Source: Candidatus Faecousia faecigallinarum (GTDB taxonomy: Bacteria > Bacillota > Clostridia > Oscillospirales > Oscillospiraceae). From it: a DNA stretch of 64,000 nt. Below the pieces are notes generated by a model. That model searched no databases. It was not told the DNA's origin and worked only from the letters and a program-made list of their open reading frames with translations. A program made the position numbers and the translations under genes. Of this stretch, positions 43,864 through 53,706 are shown one piece after another. The stretch lies in contig DVHJ01000081.1 in the NCBI GenBank assembly GCA_018712145.1, forward strand, positions 1-64,000, in the 5' to 3' direction. Position 1 is the stretch's first letter. Each line of letters opens with the position of its first letter.

Positions 43864-46278
43864 CTACCGGACGATCAAGTTCACCAGCTTGTTCTTCACC
43901 ACAATGGTCTTCACCACTTTGCCGCCCTGCTTAGCCAGGAAGCGGGCCACTTTCTCCTCGGTCTGGGCGGCGGCGATCACCGTCTCGTCGGGGGCGTCTG
44001 CCTCTACTCGCACCGTGCCCCGGAGCTTGCCGTTGACTTGGACGGCAATGTCCACCTCCGCGTCCCGGCACATGGCCTCGTCATAGGCCGGCCAGGGGGA
44101 GACGGAGCAAATGCCGGGGAAATCGTGCTGCTGCCAAATCTCGTCGCAGATGTGGGGGGCGAAGGGGCTGAGGAGCTGGAGGAATGTGCCCAGCTCCGCC
44201 CGGTTGCAGCCCTTTTCCCCGAACTGGTTCAGCAGGGTCATCAGGGCGGCGATGGCGGTGTTGGGTTTCAGATGGTCAATGTCCCAGGTGACCTTGCGGA
44301 TGGTCTTGTGGATGGCCGGGGCATTGGCGGCGCTGTAGGCGCTCTCCATATCTTGGACGCTCTCCCCCAGGGTCCAGACCCGGTCCAGGAAACGCTTGCA
44401 GCCCTTTACCGCGTTGGCCGACCAGGCCGCCGCCTTTTCAAAATCGCCGATGAACATGATATAGGTGCGCATGGTGTCGGCGCCATAGGTCTCAATCACG
44501 TCGGTGGGGTTGATCACATTGCCCAGGGACTTGGACATTTTTACCCCGCCTTCCCCCAAAATCATGCCGTGGCTGGTGCGCTTGGCATAGGGCTCCTTGT
44601 TGGGCACTACCCCAATATCGTACAGGAACTTGTACCAAAACCGGGAATACAGCAGGTGCAAGGTGGTGTGCTCCATGCCGCCGTTGTACCAGTCCACCGG
44701 CGCCCAGTAGCGGATGGCTTCCGGCGAGGCCAAGGCCTGGTCGTTGCGGGGGTCCATATACCGCAGGAAATACCAGGAGGAACCGGCCCACTGGGGCATG
44801 GTATCCGTCTCCCGTTTGGCCGGCCCGCCGCAGTGGGGGCAGGTAGTGTTAACCCAGTCGGTTATGGCGGACAGGGGGCTTTCTCCGTCGTCGGTGGGTT
44901 CGTAGCTCTCCACCTCCGGCAAAAGCAGGGGCAGCTGGCTTTCCGGCAGGGGGACCGGGCCGCACTTGGGGCAGTGGACGATGGGGATGGGCTCGCCCCA
45001 GTACCGCTGCCGGGAAAATACCCAGTCCCGGAGCTTGAAGTTGGTTTTGCCGTGGCCGATGCCACGCTCCTCCAGCCAGGCGGTGATGGCAGGAATGGCT
45101 TCCTTCACCGTCATGCCGTTGAGGAAATCGGAGTTCACCAAAATGCCGGTGTCGTCCTTGGCGGTAAAGGCCGCTTCTTCTACATTGCCGCCCTTGACCA
45201 CTTCCACAATTTCGCAGCCAAAGGCCTTGGCAAAGGCCCAGTCCCGGTCGTCGTGGGCGGGCACCGCCATAATGGCCCCGGTACCGTAGGTAGACAGCAC
45301 ATAGTCGGAGATAAAAATGGGAATCTGCTTGCCGTTTACCGGGTTAATGCCCTGGACCCCCTGGAGCTTCACGCCGGTCTTCTCCTTGCTCAGCTCCGTC
45401 CGCTCCAGGTCGCTCTTGGCGGCGGCGGCAGCCTGGTAGGCTTGCACTTCTTGGGCATTGGCCAGCTTGTCCATCCACTTGGCCACCAGGGCATGCTCCG
45501 GGGACAGCACCATATAGGTGGCGCCGAACAGGGTGTCCGGCCGGGTGGTGTACACCAGAATGTCATCTCCCAGGGTGGAGCGGAAGGTCACCTCCGCGCC
45601 GTGGCTCCGGCCGATCCAGTTGATCTGCTGGGCTTTTACCCGCTCCGGGTAGTCTACCTCCGCCAGGTCGTCCACCAGGCGGTCGGCGTACTTGGTGATG
45701 GCCAGCATCCACTGGCTCTTCTCCTTGCGCACCACCGGCGCGCCGCACCGTTCGCACACCCCTTCTACCACTTCTTCATTGGCCAGGACGCACTTGCAGC
45801 TGGTGCACCAGTTTACCGGCATTTTGGCCTTGTAGGCCAGGCCGTGCTTGAACATTTGCAGGAAAATCCACTGGGTCCACCGGAAATACTGGGGGTCTGT
45901 GGTGTCGATTTCCCGGTCCCAGTCGAAGCTGTAGCCCAGGGCCTTGAGCTGGCTGCGGAAGGTTTTGATGTTCTCCGCCGTGACAATCCGGGGATGGATG
46001 TGGTGCCGGATGGCATAGTTCTCCGTGGGCAGGCCGAAGGCGTCGTAGCCGATGGGGAACAAAACGTTTTTGCCCTCCATCCGCTTTTTCCGGGCGATGA
46101 TGTCCATGGCGGTGTAGGGCCGGCAGTGGCCCACGTGGAGGCCTGCGCCGGAGGGGTAGGGAAACTCAAACAGGGCGTAGAACTTCTCCTTCTCGCCGCC
46201 GTTTACCGTGGCGTACAGGTTCTGTTCGGCCCAGATTTTGTGCCACTTCTCTTCAATGGTCTTAAACGCATACTGCAT
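43864..46278 (-). CDS. leuS: Leucyl-tRNA synthetase
   Basis: This 804-residue class I synthetase has the HIGH-type HVGH after PYPSGAGL, near residue 50, and KMSKSLGN in the second half of the catalytic domain. The CP1 editing domain includes TTRPDTLFGATYMVLSPEH and the AVPAHDDRD region that clears mischarged tRNA. ATG 46278 follows rsfS by 5 nt, with AGGAG 11 nt upstream. No T-box is seen in front of it, unlike valS, so it depends on the upstream operon promoter. Confidence 0.96.
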   Translation of the reverse strand: MQYAFKTIEEKWHKIWAEQNLYATVNGGEKEKFYALFEFPYPSGAGLHVGHCRPYTAMDIIARKKRMEGKNVLFPIGYDAFGLPTENYAIRHHIHPRIVTAENIKTFRSQLKALGYSFDWDREIDTTDPQYFRWTQWIFLQMFKHGLAYKAKMPVNWCTSCKCVLANEEVVEGVCERCGAPVVRKEKSQWMLAITKYADRLVDDLAEVDYPERVKAQQINWIGRSHGAEVTFRSTLGDDILVYTTRPDTLFGATYMVLSPEHALVAKWMDKLANAQEVQAYQAAAAAKSDLERTELSKEKTGVKLQGVQGINPVNGKQIPIFISDYVLSTYGTGAIMAVPAHDDRDWAFAKAFGCEIVEVVKGGNVEEAAFTAKDDTGILVNSDFLNGMTVKEAIPAITAWLEERGIGHGKTNFKLRDWVFSRQRYWGEPIPIVHCPKCGPVPLPESQLPLLLPEVESYEPTDDGESPLSAITDWVNTTCPHCGGPAKRETDTMPQWAGSSWYFLRYMDPRNDQALASPEAIRYWAPVDWYNGGMEHTTLHLLYSRFWYKFLYDIGVVPNKEPYAKRTSHGMILGEGGVKMSKSLGNVINPTDVIETYGADTMRTYIMFIGDFEKAAAWSANAVKGCKRFLDRVWTLGESVQDMESAYSAANAPAIHKTIRKVTWDIDHLKPNTAIAALMTLLNQFGEKGCNRAELGTFLQLLSPFAPHICDEIWQQHDFPGICSVSPWPAYDEAMCRDAEVDIAVQVNGKLRGTVRVEADAPDETVIAAAQTEEKVARFLAKQGGKVVKTIVVKNKLVNLIVR

Positions 46279-46283
46279 TGTCT

Positions 46284-46652
46284 TCACTTCTCCTGTTGTT
46301 CCAGAATCTCCGATAAGGGGATCTGCTCCCCGTCGCCCCACAGCCGCTCCAAGTCGTAAAACTGCCGGGCCTCATTGGTAAACACGTGGATGACCACGCA
46401 GCCAAAATCCAAAAGCTCCCAGCTGTTGCCCCGGTGGCCTTCCCGGCCCAGCATGGGTTCCCCCAGCTCTTTCAGCTTTATTTCCACATAGTCGCACAGG
46501 GTCTTCACGTGGGTGTTAGAAGTACCGGTGCAGATGAGAAAATAATCTGCCAGGCTGGTGACATCTTCCACCCGGATGAGTTTGATGCCCACGCCCTTTT
46601 TGCTGTCCAGGGCCCGGGTGGCAACAGCGGCAACCTCTTTCGATGTTAACAT
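46284..46652 (-). CDS. rsfS: Ribosomal silencing factor RsfS
   Basis: This 122-residue protein binds uL14 and blocks subunit joining in starved cells. Family motifs are DSKKGVGIKLIRVEDVTSLADYF, CTGTSNTHVKTLCDYVE and LLDFGCVVIHVFTNEARQFYDLERLWGD. ATG 46652 is preferred (AAGGA about 7 nt upstream); ATG 46658 is nearly adjacent to the SD. It lies after nadD-yqeK, its classical neighbour. Confidence 0.94.
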   Translation of the reverse strand: MLTSKEVAAVATRALDSKKGVGIKLIRVEDVTSLADYFLICTGTSNTHVKTLCDYVEIKLKELGEPMLGREGHRGNSWELLDFGCVVIHVFTNEARQFYDLERLWGDGEQIPLSEILEQQEK

Positions 46653-46728
46653 AGACATATCCTTTCTGTGGTCTCCGGCGGTTTTCCGCCGCAATGGGTC
46701 AAGCGCCATGGCGTACTTTGCCATCCGC

Positions 46729-47913
46729 TTATTGTTTCAGCCAGGCAATGGCCTGGAGGGAATCCCGGGCCACCCGCCTGCCCTGCTGGCGGAGAGTGTC
46801 CACCGTCATTTCCAGGCCCATGCACACCGCCCGGTCCAAATCCGTCTGGGCCGCCTGGCGCAGCCGCTCTACTCCGGGGAAATCCCGGTTGGGCTCCATG
46901 TAGTCGGCGATGTAAATGATTTTTTGCAGGGTGTCCATCCCGGCGCAGCCGGTCGTATGGCTTTCAATGGCTCGGAATACCGCCTGATTTTCCCCGAAAA
47001 TCTCCCGGGCCACCCAGGCACCGGTGAGGGCATGGAGGGTTTTGGGGTTCTCCTGGCCGAAGGCGTCCAGGGGGATGCCATAGGCCCGGCACAGCTGCAA
47101 TTGCAGCTCCGGCGGCAGCGCCTTGGTAATGTCGTGGAGCAGCCCCGCCCGGGCGGCATCGGTCACATCCGCGCCGTACTGCCGGGCAAGTTTTGCGGCG
47201 GTGTCCCGGCAGCCCAACACATGGGGGATGCGCTTGGGGTCCAGCAGCGCCTTGACCTCCCGCTCCAGCTCCTCCATGGACAGGCCCCGGCGGTTCCGGT
47301 TCACGCCGTAAAGTCCCTCCCGCTGAATGATCTCCAGCACCGCCGGGGCCACCATCTGCCCCTGGGCCCGGAAAACCAGCATCCGGCGCACGTCGGTGGA
47401 GGACATGGGCAGGGCGTTGTTTTTCAGGAGCTTTACCTTGCCCCCCAGCTTCTTCCGGATAATCTGGGCCTGAGCCTGGAGGGTGTCCTGCACCTTGGGA
47501 TCTCGTTCCTCCCGCAGCAGCACCGCCAGGGTAGCCATAGCGCAGATCCCCGCCGGGTTGTGCCACTGGGGGAAGGACATGAGCATGTCCGTGCCCATGA
47601 TCAGGTAAAGATTATCCTCCGGATACCGGCGGTGAAGTGCTGCCAAGGTATCTGCCGTGTAGCTTTTCCCCGGGCGGATGGCTTCCACGTCCAGCACCTC
47701 CGCCTTGGCCAGACCGGTTGACGCCAGCCGCGTCAGTTCCAGGCGCAGCTCCGCCGGAGGCGTACCCTCCGGCATGTCCTTGTGGGGCGGTTGTCCGTCC
47801 GGGATAATGAGAAGCTTATCCAGCTTCAGCAGGCTGATGGCCTGCTGGGCCGCCGCCATATGTCCCGCGTGAGGCGGGTTAAAGGTCCCGCCGTAAATCC
47901 CAATCTTACCCAT
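46729..47913 (-). CDS. nadD: Fusion of nicotinate-nucleotide adenylyltransferase (NadD) and YqeK HD hydrolase
   Basis: Residues 1-200 of this 394-residue protein are NadD: GIYGGTFNPPHAGHM, with the HxGH nucleotidyltransferase motif, and LPMSSTDVRRM. It makes nicotinate adenine dinucleotide for NAD synthesis. Residues 210-394 are YqeK, an HD-domain symmetrical diadenosine tetraphosphatase: HVLGCRDTAAKLA, the GLLHDITKALP metal site and the later IESHTTG and IIYIADYMEPNR ligands. In Bacillus these are separate adjacent genes; here they form one continuous frame with no stop or ribosome site at the junction. It lies between yhbY and rsfS. Confidence 0.93.
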   Translation of the reverse strand: MGKIGIYGGTFNPPHAGHMAAAQQAISLLKLDKLLIIPDGQPPHKDMPEGTPPAELRLELTRLASTGLAKAEVLDVEAIRPGKSYTADTLAALHRRYPEDNLYLIMGTDMLMSFPQWHNPAGICAMATLAVLLREERDPKVQDTLQAQAQIIRKKLGGKVKLLKNNALPMSSTDVRRMLVFRAQGQMVAPAVLEIIQREGLYGVNRNRRGLSMEELEREVKALLDPKRIPHVLGCRDTAAKLARQYGADVTDAARAGLLHDITKALPPELQLQLCRAYGIPLDAFGQENPKTLHALTGAWVAREIFGENQAVFRAIESHTTGCAGMDTLQKIIYIADYMEPNRDFPGVERLRQAAQTDLDRAVCMGLEMTVDTLRQQGRRVARDSLQAIAWLKQ

Positions 47914-47922
47914 TGCCTCACC

Positions 47923-48390
47923 TCATTTTTCTTTCTTGGCCTTTTCCACCGCTTTGGCAATGGCCTGTTCAATGGCCGCCTGCCGGAAATAGGCGTTGCG
48001 CCGCTCCCGCCCTGCTCTGGCCGCCCTCCGCCTGGCCTGGGCGCCTTTGCGCACCGGGTTGGCTTTGGACGGGGGGACTTGGGCCAGCTTGGCCCGGCCG
48101 GTTTGGTTCCTGGCCTGGCGCAGTTTCTCCGACAGGCGGTAGAGGACAAACCTGGAGCCTACGGTACACACCGGCTCGGCTCCCGTAGCGGCGCACAGGG
48201 CCTCCAATGCTTCCCTGGGGGACATGAGCGCTGCCTCCAGCACCCGGCCCTTCACCAATTCCCGGGATTCCAGCTGATTGTCCGCTTCGGCAATCACCTG
48301 CTGGGTGACGCCCCCCTTGCCCACCATCAGGGTGGTTTCCAGGCCGTTGGCCTGAGCCCGGAGCTGTGCCCGCGCTTTACTGGTCAGCAT
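47923..48390 (-). CDS. yhbY: YhbY/CRM-domain RNA-binding protein with basic C-terminal tail
   Basis: The first about 95 residues of this 155-residue protein are the CRM/YhbY fold that binds pre-ribosomal RNA: LTSKARAQLRAQANGLE, VGKGGVT, VKGRVLEA and GSRFVLYR. The remaining about 60 residues are rich in Arg, Lys and Ala (RKGAQARRRAARAGRERRN) and likely add unspecific RNA affinity. ATG 48390 has GAGGAG upstream. It overlaps the end of rdgB by 14 bp. Confidence 0.9.
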   Translation of the reverse strand: MLTSKARAQLRAQANGLETTLMVGKGGVTQQVIAEADNQLESRELVKGRVLEAALMSPREALEALCAATGAEPVCTVGSRFVLYRLSEKLRQARNQTGRAKLAQVPPSKANPVRKGAQARRRAARAGRERRNAYFRQAAIEQAIAKAVEKAKKEK

Positions 48391-48985
48391 ATTCTCTCTC
48401 CTCACTGAGTTTCTCCACCAGGCTGCGCAACGCTCTTGCCCGGTGGGAAACCTGATTTTTCTCCTCCGCCGTCAGCTGGGCAAAGGACTTGCCTGCCGGA
48501 GGATAGTAAAAAATGGGATCATAGCCAAAGCCGCCTTCTCCCACCGGCTGGCGCAGCAGCTCCCCGTGGACCTCCCCCTGGACGGCGATCTGCCGGCCGT
48601 CGGGATAGACCAGGGCAATGGCCGCCACGAATTTGGCCTGACGCTGGCCGTCGGGCACCTGTGCGGTGTTTTGCAGCAGCAGCTGGAGCCGTCCCCAGTC
48701 GTCCAGGGTAGGGTCGCCGCCATACCGGGCCGAGTAGATCCCCGGCGCACCGCCCAGGGCTTTTACGGCAATGCCGGAGTCGTCGGCCAGGGCCGGCAGG
48801 CCGGTGGCCTCCATCACGGCCTTGGCTTTGAGGTAGGCGTTTTCGGCAAAGGTGGTTCCGGTTTCTTCCACTTCCACCGCCACCCCAAGTTCGGACTCCA
48901 GCACCACGTCAATCCCCAGAGGCTGCAAAATTTCCCGAATCTCTACCAATTTGTGGGGATTGTGACTGGCCAATACAACTTTCAT
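48377..48985 (-). CDS. rdgB: XTP/dITP diphosphatase (RdgB/HAM1)
   Basis: This 202-residue house-cleaning enzyme hydrolyses dITP, XTP and ITP. It starts VLASHNPHKLVEIRE (substrate-binding SxNxxK-like), has TFAENAYLKAKA, ALADDSGIAVKALGG with the catalytic aspartates, GIYSARYGG, and GEGGFGYDPIF near the C-terminus. Length is standard. It lies 23 nt after ftsY in the smc operon. Confidence 0.95.
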   Translation of the reverse strand: MKVVLASHNPHKLVEIREILQPLGIDVVLESELGVAVEVEETGTTFAENAYLKAKAVMEATGLPALADDSGIAVKALGGAPGIYSARYGGDPTLDDWGRLQLLLQNTAQVPDGQRQAKFVAAIALVYPDGRQIAVQGEVHGELLRQPVGEGGFGYDPIFYYPPAGKSFAQLTAEEKNQVSHRARALRSLVEKLSEEREYADQ

Positions 48986-49008
48986 TGTTTCTCCTCCTGA
49001 CCGCCTGC

Positions 49009-49914
49009 TTACAGCAGGGCATTGACAAAATCCCTGGCGTCAAAGGGCATCAGGTCATCCGCCTTTTCTCCCACGCCGATAAACTTCACCGGGATCTGCA
49101 ACGCATCGGCCACGGCGATGACAATGCCGCCTTTTGCCGTGCCGTCCAGCTTGGTCAGAGCAATGGCCGTCACCCCGGCAATCTCCTTAAACTCCTTGGC
49201 CTGGATCAGGCCGTTTTGTCCGGTGGTGGCATCCAGCACCAGCAGTACCTCTTTATCCGCCTCCGGCAGCTCCCGTTGAATAATCCGGGAAATTTTATTC
49301 AGCTCGTTCATCAGGTTGGCCTTGTTGTGGAGCCGGCCGGCAGTATCGCACAAAATCACGTCTGCTCCCCGGGCCTTGGCCGCCTGAATGCCGTCATAGA
49401 CCACCGCCGCCGGGTCGGCGCCCTCGTGCTGGCGGACAATGTCCGCCCCGGCCCGGCCTGCCCAGATCTCCAGCTGATCTGCCGCCGCCGCCCGGAAGGT
49501 ATCTCCGGCGCACAGCAGTACCTTTTTCTCCTGGCCGGTCAGCTGCTTGGCCAGCTTGCCGATGGTGGTGGTTTTGCCCACGCCGTTGACGCCGATGACC
49601 AGAATCACCGATGGCTTGGTCCCCAGGTTCAGCGCCGTGTCCCCTACGGTGAGCATCTCCACCAAAATGTCCTTCAGGGCCTGGCGGGCCTCCTCCGGCT
49701 CCTTCAGCCGGTTCTCCTTGGCCCGCTTCCGCAGGGCGGCCACCGCCTTGCCGGCGGTCTCCACCCCTAGGTCGGCCAAAATCAGGCTCTCCTCCAGTTC
49801 GTCGTAAAATTCATCGTCCAGGTTGGAAAAGCCGGAAAACACGCTGCCCAGGGTGGTGGCCATGGCCTTCCTGGTTTTGGACAGGCCTTCTTTAATTTTG
49901 TTGAAAAACCCCAT
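49009..49914 (-). CDS. ftsY: Signal recognition particle receptor FtsY
   Basis: This 301-residue SRP GTPase docks ribosome-SRP complexes at the membrane. The N domain has EELEESLILADLGV. The G domain has the P-loop GVNGVGKTTT, DTAGR, and TKLDGTAKGG near the end. The acidic A domain is almost absent, as usual in Firmicutes. It follows smc by 13 nt, the conserved smc-ftsY pair. Confidence 0.96.
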   Translation of the reverse strand: MGFFNKIKEGLSKTRKAMATTLGSVFSGFSNLDDEFYDELEESLILADLGVETAGKAVAALRKRAKENRLKEPEEARQALKDILVEMLTVGDTALNLGTKPSVILVIGVNGVGKTTTIGKLAKQLTGQEKKVLLCAGDTFRAAAADQLEIWAGRAGADIVRQHEGADPAAVVYDGIQAAKARGADVILCDTAGRLHNKANLMNELNKISRIIQRELPEADKEVLLVLDATTGQNGLIQAKEFKEIAGVTAIALTKLDGTAKGGIVIAVADALQIPVKFIGVGEKADDLMPFDARDFVNALL

Positions 49915-49927
49915 TGCTTGACTCTCC

Positions 49928-52900
49928 TTATTCTTCTAGAATACCCAGTTCCCGCTCCATCTGATTCAGGTCCATGTGGAGAATTTTGGAAATGCCCTGC
50001 TCCTGCATGGTCACACCGTACAATACGTCCGCCGCCTCCATGGTACCCCGGCGGTGGGTGATGACAATAAACTGGGTTTTTTGGCACAGGTGCCGGAGGT
50101 ATCCGGCGTACCGCTCCACGTTCCGGTCGTCCAGGGCGGCGTCAATCTCGTCCAGCATACAGAAGGGGGTGGGCCGCACCTTCAAAATGGCAAAGTACAG
50201 GGCAATGGCCACAAAGGCCTTTTCCCCGCCGGACAGAAGGGTAATGGTCTTCAGCTGTTTGCCCGGGGGCTGCACCCGGATCTCAATGCCGCAGGTCAGG
50301 GGATTTTCCGGATCCTCCAGCAACAGGGCGCCTTTGCCGCCCCCGAACATCTCGGTAAAGGTCTGCTGAAAATACAGGTCGATTTTGTTGAACTCCGTGA
50401 CAAAAATCGAGGTCATCTCCGTGGTAATGTCCCGGATAATGCTCTCTAACTCCCGCTTGGCGGTGAGGACGTCGTCCCGCTGGTCCGCCAGGTAGGCGTA
50501 GCGTTCGCTTACCCGGGCGTATTCGTCAATGGCCCCCAAGTTGGGGGTGCCCAGGGCGGCAATCTTCCGTTTCAGCTCCCCGATGCGCCGGTTACCTGCC
50601 GCCACGGACTCCAGTTGTGCTCCTTCCGCGGCAGCGGTGGAGGGGGTCAAGCCGTAACTGTCCCACAGTTTATCCACCACCTGCCGCTCCTCCATGGCGG
50701 TGGTGAGCTTCTTCTGCTCCAGCAGGGCGCAGGCCCGCTCCATGGTGAGGATAGACTTGTTTTTCTCCTGGGCCTCCCGCTCTGCCTTGGTCTTCCTGGC
50801 CTCGGCCGCCGCCCGGGCTTCCTGAACTTTGGCCAGCTCCCCCTGCATTGCTCTCAGGGATTCTGCGTTTTTCTCTTTCTCTCCCTGGGCCTGGGCCAGT
50901 TCCCCCTGGAGCCGCCGGTTATCTGCGGCGTAGGTCTCCATCAGGGTTTGCTTCTGGGTTCGGTCGCCTTCCATGGCGTCCTGCAGCGCCGCCAGCCGCT
51001 CCACATTTTCCTGGGCGGTGCGGTTTTCCGCCTCCAAGGCGGCAATCTCCGTTTTCCGGGCGGTGACCTGGGCGGCCAGCGCCTCCGATTGCCGGGCGGT
51101 ATCCGATTGATCCTGGCTCAAATTGTCCAGGCTGTTTTCCACATCCTGCAGCTGATACCGCAGAGTCTCCAATTGTCCCCGGAGGGCAGCCGCCCGCTCC
51201 CGGTCCGACTGCAGCCGGGCGGTGAGGCTGTCCCGCTCCCGGGTGGCCCCGTCCGCTGCGTCCTGGAGGGCTTGCAGCAGCACCGCGTGCTGCTTTTCCT
51301 CTCCTTCCAGGCGGAGGGCCTCGTCCTGCCCGGCCCGGAGCTGTTCCCGGGCGGCGGTGAGTTCAAACTCCGCCTGATCCACTACCCGCTGGGCCTCGGC
51401 CAGCCGGTGGGCCAGCTCGTCTTTGGTTCCGGTCAGGTTTTTTTCCTCCGCCGCCAACCGCTTAAGCTCGTTGGCCCGGGAGAGGAACCCCGCCTCCTTG
51501 GCCACGGAGCCGCCGGTCATGGAGCCGCCGGGATTCATCACCTGACCGTCCAGGGTGACAATTTTAAACCGGCTGCGGTACTGCCGGGCCATGGCAATGG
51601 CGCTGTCCATGTCCTCCGCCACCACCACCCGGCCCAGCAGATTGTCCACAATGCCCCGGTAAATGTCCTGGCAGCGCACCAGGCGGCTGGCCACATCCAC
51701 AAACCCCGGGCAATCTGCCAGGCCGCTTTCCTGGAGCTGCCGGCCGGTGATGGCAGACAGGGGCAGGAAGGTGGCCCGTCCGCTGCCGGTGCGCTTCAAA
51801 AAGCCGATGGCGGCTTTGGCGTCTGCCTCGCTGTCCACCACAATTTGCTGCATGGCCGCCCCCAGAGCAATTTCCACGGCGGTGGTGTACCGGTCATCGG
51901 TTTGAATCAGCCGGGAAACCGGACCGTGAATGTGCTGCAGCCGGCCCCGGCGGCTCTCCTGCATGATGCTGCGCACGGACTTATGATAACTCTCGTAATC
52001 GGCTTCCATGGCCCGGTACATCCGTACCTTGGCCGATACCGCTTCCAGCTGTGCGGCTGTCTTCCGGTGGTCTTGCTCCAGACTGTCCCGCTGTTTCACC
52101 CGGCTGTCCTGGCGCAGGGCATAGCCGGAAATGGCATTTTGCAGGGCCTGCACCTGATCCCTGGCCTTGGCCAGGGCTTTCCGGCAGCTCTCCATGGCGG
52201 CCTGGGCCTGGCTGCGGCGCTGCTGCCCGGCAGACAGCTCCTGGGCCAGATCCGAAAGCCGGTTTTCCGCCTGCTGGGCGGAGGCCTCCAGCCCGGCTAG
52301 GTCTGCCTGCTTTCCGGCAATGTCCGCCATCAGCCCGGACTGTTTATTCCGCAAGTTCAGGTGCTGCTTGGTCAGTCCCTCGGCATTGGCCGACAGCCGC
52401 TGAATTTGGCCCATGGCCTCCCCCAGCCGGGTCTGCTGCTCCTCCAGTGCCTGGCCGATCTCCGCCATGCGGGCCTTGCTCTGGGCAATCTGCCCGGCAA
52501 TGCCGGAGCTTCTGCCGGCCTGCTGGGCCAGCTCCTCCTGGATCCGGGCAATGTTCTGATCGTTGTTGCGGATGCTCCCGGTGAGCACCGCCATCTGCCC
52601 CTCCAGCTGGCGGCCCACTGCTTCCAAGGCAGAGGCCTGGGTCCGGCCTGCCTCCAGGGCGGTGTCCTGGGAGTGCAGGGTGGCGGCAAGCTCCTCAGCC
52701 TGCTTGTACAGCCCCTCCAGGGCGATGTGCTCCTGCTCCAGGACAAAGGATGAGGAAGCGTAGTCCTCCTCCGCCTTTTTGGCAGCGGCGGCCAGGCGCT
52801 CCAGCTCCGCCAGCCACACGGCGACCTCCACCCCCCGCAGCTCCTGCTTATGGGCCAGGTAGGTTTTGGCTTTCTCCGACTGGGCTTTGAGGGGCTCCAG

Positions 52901-53503
52901 CTGAATCTCCAGTTCGGAAATCTTGTCGCCGATGCGCAGCAGGTTATCCTCGGTGCTGGCCAGTTTCCGCTCGGTCTCCTCTTTGCGGTGGCGGTATTTG
53001 GAAATGCCGGCAGCTTCCTCAAAAATCTCCCGGCGGTCCGTGCTTTTTAGGGACAGGATTTCATCAATCCGGCCCTGGCTGATATTCGAATATCCCTCCC
53101 GGCCCAGGCCCGTGTCCATGAACAGCTCGTGGATGTCCCGGAGCCTGGCCGACTGCTTATTGATGTAAAATTCGCTGTCCCCGGAGCGGTAATACCGCCG
53201 GGTGACCATGACCTCCTGGGCGTCATAAGGCAAAGCCCGGTCGCTGTTGTCCAGGGTCAGGGTGGCTTCCGCAAAGCCCACCGGCGGCCGCTTCTGGGTG
53301 CCGCCGAAGATGATATCCTCCATCTTGGCCCCCCGGAGGGTCTTGGTACTCTGCTCACCCATAACCCACAAAATGGCGTCGGAAAGATTGGATTTGCCGC
53401 TGCCGTTGGGGCCGACGATGGCGGTGATGTCGCTGCCGAATTGGAGAATGGTCTTATCGGGAAAGGACTTAAAGCCCTGGATTTCCAGTGATTTCAGATA
53501 CAC
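49928..53503 (-). CDS. smc: Chromosome segregation ATPase SMC
   Basis: This 1191-residue condensin subunit has the N-terminal Walker A GPNGSGKSNL at 31-40. Long coiled coils (about 165-500 and 670-1020) flank a hinge (about 515-660, including GRATFLPLSAITG and GGSMTGGS). The C-terminal ABC signature is LLSGGEKAF with Walker B FCMLDEIDAALDD. The start is GTG 53503, 7 nt after GCGAGG; upstream in-frame codons lie in or before the promoter. No scpA or scpB is in the window. Confidence 0.97.
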   Translation of the reverse strand: MYLKSLEIQGFKSFPDKTILQFGSDITAIVGPNGSGKSNLSDAILWVMGEQSTKTLRGAKMEDIIFGGTQKRPPVGFAEATLTLDNSDRALPYDAQEVMVTRRYYRSGDSEFYINKQSARLRDIHELFMDTGLGREGYSNISQGRIDEILSLKSTDRREIFEEAAGISKYRHRKEETERKLASTEDNLLRIGDKISELEIQLEPLKAQSEKAKTYLAHKQELRGVEVAVWLAELERLAAAAKKAEEDYASSSFVLEQEHIALEGLYKQAEELAATLHSQDTALEAGRTQASALEAVGRQLEGQMAVLTGSIRNNDQNIARIQEELAQQAGRSSGIAGQIAQSKARMAEIGQALEEQQTRLGEAMGQIQRLSANAEGLTKQHLNLRNKQSGLMADIAGKQADLAGLEASAQQAENRLSDLAQELSAGQQRRSQAQAAMESCRKALAKARDQVQALQNAISGYALRQDSRVKQRDSLEQDHRKTAAQLEAVSAKVRMYRAMEADYESYHKSVRSIMQESRRGRLQHIHGPVSRLIQTDDRYTTAVEIALGAAMQQIVVDSEADAKAAIGFLKRTGSGRATFLPLSAITGRQLQESGLADCPGFVDVASRLVRCQDIYRGIVDNLLGRVVVAEDMDSAIAMARQYRSRFKIVTLDGQVMNPGGSMTGGSVAKEAGFLSRANELKRLAAEEKNLTGTKDELAHRLAEAQRVVDQAEFELTAAREQLRAGQDEALRLEGEEKQHAVLLQALQDAADGATRERDSLTARLQSDRERAAALRGQLETLRYQLQDVENSLDNLSQDQSDTARQSEALAAQVTARKTEIAALEAENRTAQENVERLAALQDAMEGDRTQKQTLMETYAADNRRLQGELAQAQGEKEKNAESLRAMQGELAKVQEARAAAEARKTKAEREAQEKNKSILTMERACALLEQKKLTTAMEERQVVDKLWDSYGLTPSTAAAEGAQLESVAAGNRRIGELKRKIAALGTPNLGAIDEYARVSERYAYLADQRDDVLTAKRELESIIRDITTEMTSIFVTEFNKIDLYFQQTFTEMFGGGKGALLLEDPENPLTCGIEIRVQPPGKQLKTITLLSGGEKAFVAIALYFAILKVRPTPFCMLDEIDAALDDRNVERYAGYLRHLCQKTQFIVITHRRGTMEAADVLYGVTMQEQGISKILHMDLNQMERELGILEE

Positions 53504-53542
53504 AGTGAAACCTCGCCGTCTCAATTTACTCAGAATTAGCTT

Positions 53543-53571
53543 ATTATACCAACGGAATAGGGCAATTGCAA
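53543..53571 (-). promoter_or_regulatory. Promoter of the smc operon
   Basis: On the minus strand TTGCAA (53566-53571) and TATAAT (53543-53548) are 17 bp apart. Confidence 0.7.
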
Positions 53572-53706
53572 GCATTTCCCCACCTTACCCAGGGAATGCA
53601 GGGCAATTTTTTCGCTGCCGCAGCCGGCAGGCCGGTTTGGCGGGGATGCCGGATTGGAAAAGCCACCGATTTGGTGGCAAATCTCCCGCTTTTGCGGGAA
53701 AGCCGC

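Noticed and set aside
46059-46278. T-box upstream of leuS
   Set aside because: leuS follows rsfS by 5 nt and no T-box sequence is present; the only T-box found is before valS.
44038-46359. 773-residue open frame on the plus strand opposite leuS
   Set aside because: LeuS is unmistakable on the other strand, and the frame reads as low-complexity Gly/Val/His shadow sequence without motifs.
50615-52300. 561-residue open frame on the plus strand opposite smc
   Set aside because: The smc coding sequence explains the region. The opposite frame is a Leu/Gly/Pro shadow with no start signal.
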